Of a stretch of DNA of 64,000 bases, positions 47,083 to 57,297 are shown one piece after another. Within the stretch, counting starts at the first letter, position 1. Each line of letters opens with the position of its first letter. Source of the stretch: Spinacia oleracea. Lineage: Eukaryota; Streptophyta; Magnoliopsida; Caryophyllales; Amaranthaceae. Made by a program: the position numbers and the translations under genes. Under the pieces are notes generated by a model. That model made no database searches, was not told the DNA's origin, and saw nothing but the letters and a program-made list of their open reading frames with translations. Location: assembly GCF_020520425.1 (NCBI RefSeq), contig NC_079492.1:117153157-117217156 (forward strand), given 5' to 3'.

Positions 47083-48327
47083 ATGGAGAACGATCAAGAA
47101 CAACCATTGAACAGAGCACGATCTCCAAATACTAAGGTTAATTACTGATTATTTTGTCATTTATATAATGAATTACATCTTATACTACTAATTAGTGATG
47201 TTTTTGTGGAATTTAGATACTAATTTCGTTTTTTGGACAAGTAATTGTGTGCTTTGGTGTTCTTTAAAGGGTTTAAGTACGATGTTTGGGTCCAATTAAA
47301 GCAATTAATTTGATTATATTGTCAATTTCGTACTTTTTCATAACCCTAATTTTTGGGATGAAATCCAATTTCCACTGGTTCTTGCTAATTGAGCGGTTGA
47401 TTTGGAGAATTGTTTATGTTCATCATTTTCATAATGGTATAAATCTTTCAAGTAAACTAATTTGATCTATAGTTCCAAATTTCAGTACATAATTAATTTT
47501 CATTAACATAGCTTTACATTAAATTGGACAATCCTAGTTGCGTGCATTCAGTTAATTGGCAACTTAGCACACTGCCTTATGTAAGGTGCATTGTGTAAGG
47601 TCACAATTTACGTTTTTTTTTACTATAAACAACACATACACACGATAAGAATCGATTTAATTTTTTTGCACATTTTCCTTAATACTAGTTCTCTTGTTAA
47701 TTCTTGTAGAACAAAAAATTGTTTAGGCGTCCAGGCTTAAGATTCAGGCCTACGGATCAGGAACTACTATTGTATTACCTCAAGAGAAAGGTTGTTGGTA
47801 AATCGTATGGTGATGAATACATTAGTGAGCTTGGCGTGTATAGATACAATCCATGTGATCTTCCATTGCTCTCGCCTCTCAAAAAGAGTAATGCAATTTG
47901 GTATTTCATCACACCAACAAACATTAACCACCTGATAGCCCAAAGATCAATGAGAGCTGCCAATGGGGGGTTTTGGAAAGTCTCCGGAAAAGACAAGTTT
48001 GTCAAAATTGGATCTCGCATTATAGGGTATGTTAAAACGTTAAAGTTTCACATCACCAAGCAAGGTAACACCAATTGGATGATGTATGAGTATACTCTAG
48101 ACGATGCTTTTCTTAACGAGGAAGGTGTTGTCCCTCAAGAATATTGTGTGCTTAACATGGTTTTAGAATTGTGTGGTAAAGGGAAGAAAATTAAAGGTGA
48201 TCATGGGGGCACCTTCTTGGAGGAGGATTGGGAAACAGACGATGAAGAGGAAAAAAACGTCTTCGATGATGGAACAGAAGAAGGAGAACATTTGGGATTG
48301 GTGTTGACGAGCTTCGGTCAGTATTAG
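47083..48327 (+). CDS. Compact NAC-domain protein inside the MULE unit
   Basis: Exons are 47083-47136 and 47710-48327, joined in phase to give 223 residues. The NAC domain (DNA binding and dimerisation) covers about residues 20-175. Subdomain A is LRFRPTDQELLLYYLKRKVV. Then come ISELGVYRYNPCDLP, WYFITPTNIN, ANGGFWKVSGKDKFVKIG, IIGYVKTLKFH and NWMMYEYTLDD. After it there is only a short acidic tail (EEDWETDDEEEKNVFDDGTE) instead of the usual 100-200-residue activation region. The frame is intact. A normal NAC would usually show LPPGFRFHPTDEEL, so this is a divergent member. It lies within the proposed element, so it may be captured cargo; a host gene swept up by nested insertion is the alternative. 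Confidence 0.85.
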
Positions 48328-48702
48328 GTTTCGGATTTATGGTACTACTTAGGCCAATGTGTTTAATGGCGGGTTTTTGCGCTTTTGGTATATTACACGC
48401 AATTTCCCTAACTAACTAATTTAGGAAAATATTTAGCAACTTAAGCTTGTATAATAGTTTCGTAGGATTGACAAACAATATGTTGTGTGCTGTAATTTGA
48501 TAGAACCAACCTTTTGAGGCTACAAGCCTAATATATAATATTATTGTGTTTTGCTTAATACTCATACTAAGTAAGATGAATCTTACTTCTTTATTTTCAA
48601 TAGTATCTTATCATATATTTCATGGGATTAAAATATATTCAGATTTTAAATTCCCATATTTAATATGGCAGAACAACTTTGTATACATTTTTTACGATTA
48701 AT

Positions 48703-48800
48703 TGTCAATGGCTTCGGCCTCACATCACAATGGTTACAACATGAGCATTGCCCATCGGTTACCAGAGGTCATGGGTTCGAAACTTGGTGTTGAGGAAAAA
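48703..48800 (+). mobile_element. SINE (copy 2)
   Basis: TGTCAATGGCTTCGGCCTC, CACATCACAATGGTTA and box B CATGGGTTCGAAAC are followed by a short A-rich run. It appears truncated compared with the other copies. Confidence 0.65.
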
Positions 48801-49067
48801 AAATAACGTGCATTTCAAAATGCAATATTACCTTACTCTACCCCAAAATAATTCATTTTGGCAAAGTATTATAAAATTCAGTATAACATGCAATGTACAC
48901 AATAAAATAGTGATTATAAAAAAATTACATATAACATGAACTGTACAAATTGCAATAGTCAATAAATGTGGGCAAATAAAACACGAAATGTACACATTAA
49001 AAAAGTTAATCCATGGACGAAAAAAACAATAACACACTTAAAGTACAAAAACAATATTAACAACAAA

Positions 49068-49215
49068 ATGTCAATGGCTTTGGCCTCACGTCACAATGGT
49101 TTCACACTGAATATAGAGCATTGCATTCATAGAGGTCTGAGGTTCGATTTTGGCATAGAGAATAATATTGACGCACACTTAATTACTTACCCCTCCCCCC
49201 CAATTTTTTTTTTAA
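49068..49215 (+). mobile_element. SINE (copy 3)
   Basis: Starts TGTCAATGGCTTTGGCCTC. The box A-like CACGTCACAATGG and box B GAGGTTCGATTTT are followed by a C-run and a T/A-rich end, the same plan as copy 1. Confidence 0.7.
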
Positions 49216-49776
49216 AAAAAACCCTTCGTCTTCTACATTGACATTTTCTTTTGTAAGCTTTTTGTTCTCTATATCAAAATTTAATCCATCGTCTTCTACG
49301 TTTGTGATCTTCATCTCAACAGAAACAATGGAGTACAATACTAAACGTATATAAAACTCATCGCTTTAACAAAGCATCGCATAGGAAACATCGAACCAAA
49401 GCAAATCGACTTCCAGCTTTGGAAACATCGAAAAAAAAAAATTTACTGGATTCAACTTCGACATCACCGAGAACGAATAGATTAGACATACATATACTAC
49501 AATAATCTAGTAAATCAACAAGATCTACAATATAGGAATTTTGCTGTTGAATTAAAAGACCCAAAAAAAATTCAGCTTTCATCGTTTTCATCGACAATAA
49601 CCAGACAAAATAAAGGAAAAGATTAATAATTTAAGTTTGAATTTCAAATTCAAATTGGGCTTCAAAAATTTTCATTCTTACTAGGCATGACTAGGATCCT
49701 ACTAGGATAAGAGAAACCAATCAAAGCCCAGGGTAGAGTGACTGGACTTACCCTGGGGGTAACTGTGGGTTTTGCG
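49216..49776. other. Right end of the MULE unit, no gene seen
   Basis: AT-rich. Ends in GACTGGACTTACCCTGGGGG and GTAACTG, the inverted counterpart of the left end near 32263-32290. Confidence 0.45.
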
Positions 49777-49967
49777 GAATAAACCACAAGGTCAGCCGTC
49801 AGATTGTAAGTGTGTGTTACCCTGTATGACTGTATTTATCCGCACTTATTATTACGGGTCATGGATTCTCCTTATTTTTTCTTAAATAAAGTGAAATAAG
49901 GTGAATAAACATCAATTAAAAAAGGCTAAAAATGTATTCAAACCGTCGTACACTTGCTTAATTACTA

Positions 49968-50292
49968 TTCCCTCCGTCCCTTAATACTCGCACCGCTTTC
50001 CTTTTCGGGTCGTCCCTTAATACTTGCACCGCTTCTATAAATGAAAATTTATACCAATATTATATTATTTCTCACACTTACTTACTAACCCCACCTACAC
50101 CCCTATTCCCTATAAAAAATCATTTATAAATTCACACCCCATTCACCACTCTCCACCTCTTACACATTTCTCATTAACTATATTAAAAAAATATCCCACT
50201 ATCAACTAACACTCATTAAATAAATAAGTCAATTCAAATATCTTAAACTCCGCACCGGTCAAACCGGAGCGAGTATTAAGGGACGGAGGGAG
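49968..50292 (-). mobile_element. Stowaway-type MITE (325 bp), same family as 4780-5111
   Basis: The left end TTCCCTCCGTCCCTTAATAC and right end GTATTAAGGGACGGAGGGAG are inverted, with TA on both sides. Internally it is the reverse complement of the 4.8-kb copy. Confidence 0.88.
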
Positions 50293-50353
50293 TAAACGCT
50301 ATCATGTTCATTAGTCAGCCAGCTTGGTATGTCGTGGGTGTCGTGGTATTTTA

Positions 50354-50863
50354 TGGGTGAGCAAAAAGTCATGGTACCTTGAACTGGAACCAAAACATGC
50401 GGTTCTAGAAGCGAGACATGTTGTGCAGGTTTCAGTTCCGGGTAATAGGGAACCTGTTGCAACAGGTTATGATTCTCAATTTTTAGGAATGGGTACCTTG
50501 TTGGATACCTTGTACACACCGATTCTAATACGAATTACCCAAAATAAGAGACTGAGCCATATAAAAGTGATTCATATGCCCAAAATAATACAATTCAAGC
50601 TAACTTTTGGAAAATATAAATGCAAAATTACAATTTAAACTCAAACTATAAGACAATCAATGCCCAAACCATAAAGTAGATTTTTTTTCAATAAATTAGA
50701 TTATTTAAATTTTTAAAATGACAGGGTACCCTGAACCAGAACATGTTAGATCTCATTTTCAAGAACCTGTTACAACAGGTTCTAGGAATTTCATTTTCAG
50801 GAACATGTTGCAACAAGTTTCGAGTCTTGAAAATTTATCAGGATTCCCAGTTATGCTCACCCA
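50354..50863. mobile_element. 510-bp MITE with TGGGTGAGCA ends
   Basis: The left end TGGGTGAGCAAAAAG and right end ATGCTCACCCA are inverted repeats, flanked by TA at 50352-50353 and 50864-50865. Inner parts contain repeated GGTACC and CCTGTTGCAACAGG words. The GGGTGAGCA terminus resembles a common plant hAT-type MITE, although the TA flank would be unusual for hAT. Confidence 0.6.
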
Positions 50864-51317
50864 TAGAACTAGTGTATAGTCTAATGTGTTACTAAATGCT
50901 AGATAGGTTTTTACAAAAAAAAAATTAACGTATTGCAGATAAAATAGGTTTTGATAAATTTAAATAAGTCGACAGATAAATTTATACAAAGTATAAATAT
51001 AGAAAATCTAAATGAAATACTCCGTAAGTCTTGTTTACCATACAATTTCATGCAAGACATGGGTTTTCCTCAATAAAATGTTCAGATTACTTCGTATTAA
51101 CGGTTTTTTCATGAAATGCCCCCGGATTTTAAAGAAATTCATCAAATATCCTCAACTTTTCATAGTACATAAAAATACTCCTATTTCAATACATAATACC
51201 AACTACCCTTAATGACGTCATCCACCTAAGCAATCTCAATTATTCCACTAAATTCTTAATTAACTAATTTTATCCTTTTTCTTTTCTCTCTTCCCCATTT
51301 TTCTGCCCGTTTCCTCC

Positions 51318-51521
51318 ATGGCTGTCGATTTCCCACCTCACCATGACATTGCCTACTCCTCCGGTGGCCTCTTCTCCGACGAAATCCCTCTCCTTGAAGA
51401 ACTCAACTCACCTTCTTCGGCGGCCTCCTTGCCAATAATCTCCAAAAATAACACACTTAACCTCCTCAATTCCACCGACATTTGCCAAATTAATCTTCCA
51501 AGATTTACCTTCACAAAATAA
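51318..51521 (+). CDS. Truncated small ORF (MAVDFPPHHD...), unknown
   Basis: 67 residues, preceded by a CT-rich leader and TTTCCTCCATGG. The composition (PHHDIAYSSGGLFSDEIPLL, then Ser/Asn-rich) looks like the acidic N-terminus of a plant regulatory protein, but no family is recognised. The stop TAA at 51519-51521 directly abuts the TA duplication of a MITE, so the original frame may have been cut off there. Confidence that this was once a real exon is moderate; that it is functional is low. Confidence 0.35.
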   Translation: MAVDFPPHHDIAYSSGGLFSDEIPLLEELNSPSSAASLPIISKNNTLNLLNSTDICQINLPRFTFTK

Positions 51522-51523
51522 TA

Positions 51524-51782
51524 CTTCCTCTGATTTTTAATACTCGCAACGTTTGTGATTTCTACACTATTCACATATTATACTTTGATCATTGTTGGTG
51601 ATTTTTACGTAAGGTAAAACATAGTCATGTGAGATCTTATTAGATTCGTCTTAATGTGTATTGTCGAAATATTAACTTTTTATAATTTTTGCTTAAATAG
51701 AATTAAAGATATTAATAATCAAAGTTGTGCATTGGCATGCGTGAAAGTGATAAACATTTTGAGTAAAAATGAATAGAGGAAG
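51524..51782. mobile_element. Stowaway-like MITE (259 bp), diverged
   Basis: The left end CTTCCTCTGATTTTTAATAC and the right end, complement of TAAAAATGAATAGAGGAAG, are flanked by TA at both sides (51522-51523 and 51783-51784). Confidence 0.7.
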
Positions 51783-51867
51783 TAATTGATTTTGGTTTCT
51801 TGTAATTAATTATGAAGAGGTGAGTGACGCAGGGATGTAGAACGCAAATTGGATTATACAACGGGGT

Positions 51868-51900
51868 GCACAGTGCTCATTGTGCACCCCGTTCAAAATG
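51868..51900. repeat. Perfect-type hairpin GGGGTGCACA...TGTGCACCCC
   Basis: A short palindrome followed by CAAAATGACGTAGTTTT. The layout matches the tips of the elements at 24260 and 31929. The partner end was not found, so this may be a single end. Confidence 0.6.
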
Positions 51901-52423
51901 ACGTAGTTTTAAGCAATATTCACATTTTAATTAATTAACAAGAAAAACAAAAAAATTTAGAGATGCTTGTACGTTGGGAAATACAGTTAATTGTAAGTAT
52001 CAAATTACCATGAAAGTAGGAAGAGATTTTTTTTTTCATATTTGGCAGATTCGGTGCTTAGTAAAAAAAATTATCTAATTGATTTTTAGAAATCTAAGTG
52101 GATAATTATTGTTCCTTTTATGGTTGGTTATTAGTCAGTATGAAATTAACTTGAAACTATGAAGGATTTTTTTTTAATATTTTGGTTGATTCGATGCTTA
52201 GATAAAATTATCTAATTGATTTTTACAAATCTAATTGGATGATTATTGTTCCCTTAAATCTAAGTGGATAATCAATATTTCTCTACATAGTTCTTTGGCA
52301 TACCTCTATGTTCTTTAATATCCTTCTACATGTTCTTTATTATTCGTCAAAAATGTTCTTCGGTATCCCTCTACATTTTCTTTGGTATTCATCTACATGT
52401 TCTTTGGTATTGTAAAAAATCAA

Positions 52424-53287
52424 GAGGCTTACTATTTACCGCCCCATTCATTTACCCATATACCCTTTTTTATTTACTCCCATTCAACATCTACCTATAT
52501 ACCCGCCTCAAATCTAACCACCACCGCCGCCGCCACTGCCGGCCACCATCGCCGGCCACTACCATCACGCCGTAGGCGAAAAAATGGTCGAGTCTTCACA
52601 AGAGTTTTTGTTTTTGTCCGGACTTTTTTTTAGAAACTTATGCATTTTTAGCTTGTACCATGGTACAGGCTTATGAATTTTAATCTTGTACCATGGTACA
52701 GACTTATGAGTTTTTAGCTTCGACCATGGTATTGACTTATGCAGTTTAATCTTGTACCTGGAAGGAGCTAAAAATTCATAAGCATGTACCATGGTACAAG
52801 CTAAATATTCATAAGTCTATATTATTTAAGATTTTGATTTGTTGTTGCATTTGATTTAATGTAATCGAAAAAAAATATATAGACTTATGAATTTTTAGCT
52901 CCTTCCATGGTATGGGCTTATGAATTTTAAGCTTCTTCCATGGTACAAGCTTAAATTGCATAAGTCAATACCATGGTCGAAGCTAAAAACTCATAAGTCT
53001 GTACCATGGTACAAGCTTAAAATTCATAAGCTTGTACAATGGTACAAGCTAAAAATGCATAAGTTTCTAACAAAAATCGGACAAAAAAAAACTCTTGTGA
53101 AGACTCGACCATTTTGTCGCCTGCGTCGTGATGGTGGTGGCTGGAGGTAGTGGCCGGCGATGGTGGCCGGAGGTGGTGGGGTGGTGTGAGAGAATTGGAA
53201 AGTAAGATTAGGTAAGGGTACTAATGGAAAATAAGGGAAAATAGTGGGGCGATTTTGAGTAATATGGGGCGGCTTTTAGCGCTCCAC
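52424..53287. mobile_element. 864-bp foldback element with about 410-bp arms
   Basis: The left arm (about 52424-52830) and right arm (about 52870-53287) are nearly complete inverted copies. Both contain CCGCCCCAT tips, a GCCGGCCA-rich block, ATGGTCGAGTCTTCACAAGA and repeated GTACCATGGTAC words. An 8-bp duplication AAAATCAA flanks it (52416-52423 and 53288-53295). There is no transposase. An 8-bp TSD fits hAT or Mutator-type. The short ORFs rich in WYKLK and HKS are repeat artefacts. Confidence 0.82.
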
Positions 53288-53361
53288 AAAATCAATCATA
53301 CAATTAATATTCCTCTTTGGTATACCTCTATATGTTCTTTAATATTACTCCACATGTTCTT

Positions 53362-54344
53362 TGTGAAGGAAATGTGTCCTTCACCCAAGGTGCATTAGTC
53401 TAATACTAAGGTTCAGATTAATTACGAACAATTAATTCAGTGAGATCAAGTGATCGGAACAGCTAGCTGGAGCAATGCTTTGGACCAGTGAGTTCTAATC
53501 TATATTAGGCTCATAGATTACTCTTGATTGAACCTATAAGGTCACACCAATGACATGTAACAGATCACCTGATTAAATGAATCGGAAATTCATTTAATAG
53601 CTTTTCGGGAATTAGTTCGGAAAAACATAAATATATGATATGACGTTGGATCGGTATCGTATATCGTATCGCGAATATTCGTAAGCTAGGCGAAACGAAT
53701 AATCGTATCGTAAGACGGTGATTCGTCAAGTATGATAAGATAAATAATAGCTGTAAGGCGTTGGTCGCGAATACGAGCCGAGACGAGGCTGCCGGCCCAT
53801 CGAGCCAAGCGCCAATGCGCGCAAGGCCCAACGAAGAGCCAACCCACAAGGCGTGGCCGTGTGCGCGCGCGGAGAGCAGCAAGTCAGCATGCAAAGCAGC
53901 GAGGCCCAAGGCCCACGGCTGCGATGCCCGCGTGTTGCTCGTGGGCTTAAGGTGCGTGTGTGTGGCCGGTTGAGGCCTTGTGCCTTGGCCGGTCATGTTA
54001 TAACCTTAGGGTTATAAGACACCACCACCCACTTATGTTTTTCCAACCTTAGACTATTATAAAACCACGTACGTTCAGTTTTGCCTCCGTTCATATTGTT
54101 CTTCCCAAAAAAGCTAAAAACTCTTGAGCATTGTCTAAGCTACGAAACTCAAGACGGATCTGAACGTGTCGGTGAACCAAATAGAGGAACGACAATTGGA
54201 GTTCTTTGTTCGTGTTCGTAAATCGATAAACTAGGGAAAACACGCTTCGAATGTAAGTTTGCTTAATTTGTACTTTATACATGCTTCATGGCTTTGGGGA
54301 TTGTTCCGCACATGTTAATATGTATTTAACTGTATTCCCCTACA
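53362..54344 (+). repeat. 5' LTR of the copia element
   Basis: Starts TGTGAAGGAAATGTGTCC and ends ATTCCCCTACA, just before the primer site. It contains a GC-rich island (about 53755-53990) in AT-rich surroundings. The exact first base is uncertain by two positions. Confidence 0.78.
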
Positions 54345-54345
54345 C

Positions 54346-54357
54346 TGGTATCATGAG
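54346..54357 (+). promoter_or_regulatory. Primer-binding site (initiator Met tRNA type)
   Basis: TGGTATCATGAG follows the LTR after one base, the usual copia arrangement. Confidence 0.8.
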
Positions 54358-56096
54358 ACTTATGTATTAAAGTACTTTTTAGAATGATTAATATGTTTTT
54401 GTATGCTGTCGAAAATTTTCTGATTTTTTATTGAATTTACGAAATATTTGGATTATTGGATGAATCGTATAATATGTTCTGAATTCAAAAAGTGTCGGAA
54501 TTTCGATTTTTCTGACCCTAATCTAATTGAAAACGATTTTCTAAGATCAACTCTTGCGAACAGAATCCCAAAAACAGGCCTCAAAGTTTGGGTTTTTGGG
54601 CGTTTTTGTTAATTAACGAATTAAATTAACAATTTTGGAAAAACTTTCAATTAATTTCACGACCTAAACTACTCGGAATTGATTGAAAATTTTCCCCACT
54701 GTTCTTGGGTATATTTTAAAATTATAGTAAATTTTTCGGCCATAAATGTTAAGTATAAACCCTGATTGCATTTTCCCTGAATTTGTAATTTTTAGATCCC
54801 AAATTGATTTTTCAAATAATTTAGATCTGGAAATTTGGTTAATTGGGAAAGGGAATATAATTTCATATAAATTGGAAGTTTTTAAAAATTATTGGATTAA
54901 AATTTTGATTAGATTCGTTTATTTTAATCGTCACTTAAAGCAAATTGGTAAAAATCTGAAATTTAAATGTTTAGAACGATTTAAAATTTTGGATTAGATT
55001 ATAAAAAATGTTCAAATTTTTGTTGAAATTGTTCGTTCGTTAAATTTGAATATTGTTAGCCAAGATTTAATAAATTTTGCAAAATTGGATTGTTGAAAAA
55101 TTGATTAAATCACCCACTTTGTTATTTTTCGAAAATAAAAACGATTAATTTTGTGAATATCCAGAAAAATAACTCATGCAAATATGGTTTCGTTAAATTA
55201 ATTTATTTTAATTAGTTGGCTCGTATGGCACGAGCCAAAGGCACGGAACAAGGGGTGTGCGGTGCGTGTGGCTCGGCGTAGCACATGCGCGCTGCCTTCC
55301 CGCAGCTTGGCGCAGCAACGCGAGGCAGCCGTCTGACCACAGCAGCGAGCAAGGCAGTCGATGCCTTGGCTTGCGAGCAACGAGCAAGCAAGGCATCATT
55401 GATGCCTTGGCCTACGAGCAGCGACTAGCTAGCAGCAGCTATGGGCTGCGGTGTTGTGCGATGGGACTTGCGAGGGAGGGGCTTTGCTCCTCGTGGCCTC
55501 GCACGAACACAACGCACTTGGCGATGTTGGGCTGGGCGCAAGCCTAGCCCGCGTTGCACAAAATAGGCAATTTTGCTCGTTTGGGCTTTAAATTTATTTT
55601 TCGCATGAAAATGGCTAACGGTGGATATTTATTTAATTATTTTATTTAACTTGGGCCGTGCCGTGAGTTTAATTAAATATCTAAAATTATATTATTCGAA
55701 ATAAAATATTGGTTTGAGTGGGAGCCGCTTAATGAAATTAAAATGAAATAATTATTTTAATTATTTTCGTAGGGCACTATTACTTTAATTAAATTAAATT
55801 TTGATTAGAATAAATTCTAAGGATTAATAACTCGGAATTGATTAATCTTTTAGGACGCGTTTTATGTGAACGTGATTTTTAAATAAATCATGTAAATACT
55901 TGCATATTTATTTGGGCCATTCGTTTTAGGATATGAATATATGAATGCATAGAATGTATATTTTATGTATTGCAGGTACTCAAATGACTAGTATGACCAA
56001 TCTAGGATAGTTAAATACGGTATGCGAACCTTTTTATCTTTAAATGTAAAGTTTTAAATATGGTCTGCGTACCATTGAAATTTTGATGTAATTATT
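54358..56096 (+). other. Copia leader, 5' part
   Basis: AT-rich non-coding sequence with a sharply GC-rich island at about 55215-55555, which holds repeated GCGAGCAA/CAAGGCA words. No gag coding is present in this part. The leader resumes at 61954. Confidence 0.6.
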
Positions 56097-56370
56097 TGTA
56101 ATACCCCGAATTTTTAAAACTCGATTAATTATGCTTAATTATTTTTATTTAGCTAAAATCATTTTAAATCCTAAATTCGAACTTTATTTTAATTAACGAA
56201 GTTTTATTTCGCTTGATTTTTTAATATTGCTACACAATTTATTTTTCAGTTTATAATTTAATTTCATATTTACGAGTATAACGACCTTTTTAAATTTTAA
56301 TTATTTTCAGATTTTTAATAATTTCTAAACGTTCTTATTTTATTCGGAAACTAAATTTATTTTTCGTTAA

Positions 56371-56659
<289 letters not shown>

Positions 56660-56896
56660 ATAAATTGATGATATATTTGGTAGATAAATAAATGTACATA
56701 CGCCTTCTTATACATTCAATTCCTATACATGATACTAATTCGATAACGTATCTATTATATCCGAAATGAATCAAAGTTTCTTTGATAAAATAAATCAATA
56801 AGGTATTGTGTATACCAGATTAAAATAGCTGGCATTATTATTACTGATCGGTAAAATTCTATATTTGGTAAAAAAAATAAGGAAGGTTAAGAATTT

Positions 56897-57151
56897 ATGA
56901 AAAAAAATTCATTCATATCCGTAATTTCGGATGAAAAAAAAGAAGAAAACAAGGGTTCTGTTGAATTTCAAGTATTCTGTTTTACCAATAAGATAAGAAG
57001 ACTTACTTTACATTTGGAATTGCACAAAAAAGACTATTCATCTCAGCGGGGTCTACGAAAAACTCTGGGAAAACGTCAACGACTGCTGGCTTATTTGTTA
57101 AAGATAAATGGAGTACGTTATAAAGAATTAATTAGTAAATTGAACATTTGA
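56897..57151 (+). pseudogene. rps15: rps15, full-length ORF of plastid origin
   Basis: 84-residue plastid ribosomal protein S15, a 30S-subunit protein. [20 protein letters not shown] and [20 protein letters not shown] are family blocks. The frame is open from ATG to stop and near the usual length (about 87-90). A plastid-type upstream AAGGAAGG is present. There is no added transit peptide or nuclear promoter, so expression as a protein is not expected. Called a pseudogene because of location. Confidence 0.9.
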
Positions 57152-57297
57152 GAACTAAAAACACGTTAATTTGAAGAGTCATTTTGAATTATTTGAATTA
57201 TTTGATTTATTAGATCTTGAATTTTGATGAACGTCTTTTTGTTTTCAGCAATTCATGGAAAAATGAATTTGTGAAAGAATGAATCGGGGAAAAACCT

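Larger units (their letters stand above)
31924..49776 (+). mobile_element. Large Mutator-like (MULE) unit with multigene cargo
   Basis: GAATAAACC occurs at 31915-31923 and again at 49777-49785, giving a 9-bp direct repeat typical of MULE insertions. Just inside, at equal distance from each repeat, both ends read CAGTTACCC (left plus strand, right minus strand) and continue with related GGGTAA and GACTGGACTTACCC / GGGTAAGTCCAGTCAC words. Inside lie a FAR1/MURA-type transposase pseudogene, a degenerate C48/Ulp1-like gene, a 129-bp tandem array and four spliced plus-strand cargo genes. MULEs carrying Ulp1-like proteases (Kaonashi type) are known; a GRF, NAC and SIM cargo set is not something I recognise. 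A similar motif (GCGGATAAATAC on the minus strand near 49850) leaves the exact right boundary open. Confidence 0.55.

Noticed and set aside
49358-49597. 79-residue minus-strand ORF near the right MULE end
   Set aside because: No domain, low-complexity Phe run, and no convincing start or splice context.
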